DNA from: Butyrivibrio sp.
GTDB lineage: Bacteria > Bacillota > Clostridia > Lachnospirales > Lachnospiraceae
NCBI RefSeq assembly: GCF_015056685.1
Contig: NZ_SVFW01000069.1
Span: 1-16,704 of the forward strand
DNA: 16,704 bases
Direction of reading: 5' to 3'
A program made the position numbers and the translations under genes. Under the pieces are notes generated by a model. The model was not told the origin of the DNA. It ran no database searches and saw only the letters and a list, made by a program, of their open reading frames with translations. This document shows positions 16,669 through 16,704 of the stretch, in pieces; within the stretch, counting starts at the first letter, position 1, and every line of letters begins with the position of its first letter.

Positions 16669-16704
16669 ATACCGTTCCTCTGGCAAAAGTAAAGACCTCA
16701 CTAG

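Noticed and set aside
1..16704. CRISPR arrays, tRNA or rRNA genes, phage or plasmid functions
   Set aside because: No regularly spaced repeats, cloverleaf-like blocks or rRNA-like stretches were noticed on either strand, and no phage or plasmid proteins are encoded.

Overview
The window looks like chromosome of a low- to mid-GC Firmicute, most likely a Lachnospiraceae (Butyrivibrio/Pseudobutyrivibrio-type) bacterium. The clues are the gdpP-rplI-dnaB gene order, a flippase and a WbsX-type protein of the kind seen in Clostridia, and a PD-(D/E)XK (Rpn-type) transposase remnant. The genus is an inference from gene content, not from a marker gene. Every intact gene is on the minus strand, so transcription runs from high to low coordinates.

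Positions 1-3,925 are a housekeeping operon: gdpP (membrane cyclic-di-AMP phosphodiesterase), rplI (ribosomal protein L9) and dnaB (replicative helicase), with only a few bases between them. An extended -10 promoter lies before gdpP. Positions 3,952-5,452 hold the gene for a polyprenyl-phosphate sugar-phosphotransferase, the enzyme type that puts the first sugar on the lipid carrier. Its stop codon sits inside its own terminator hairpin.

Positions 5,454-6,863 are a graveyard of mobile elements. On the plus strand lies the C-terminal half of a PD-(D/E)XK nuclease-family transposase, which can be read further upstream than its first possible start. Butted against its end, on the minus strand, is the 3' part of a group II intron: the end of a reverse transcriptase/maturase with two single-base frameshifts, then folded domains V and VI. 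The first ~300 residues of the reverse transcriptase are gone. About 100 bp of unassigned sequence with a 14-bp direct repeat lies between it and the next gene.

Positions 6,864-16,668 are an eight-gene polysaccharide cluster, visibly more A/T-rich than the housekeeping part and packed with ATGA and similar overlaps. In order of transcription: a WbsX/GH99-like protein, a hexapeptide acetyltransferase, a Wzy-type polymerase, a GT4-type glycosyltransferase, a polysaccharide pyruvyl transferase-family protein, a Wzx flippase, a MenD-like thiamine-diphosphate enzyme and a short-chain dehydrogenase. With the initiating transferase this is a Wzx/Wzy-dependent capsule, exopolysaccharide or cell-wall glycan system: the lipid-linked unit is built and decorated inside, flipped by Wzx and polymerised by Wzy. 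The operon continues upstream past the window edge, so further glycosyltransferases and export genes are probably there.

The most interesting part is the final pair. The MenD-like enzyme keeps its cofactor-binding core but has lost arginines that hold isochorismate in true MenD, and it is followed by a reductase. It may make an unusual keto-acid-derived or branched building block for the glycan. This is inference.
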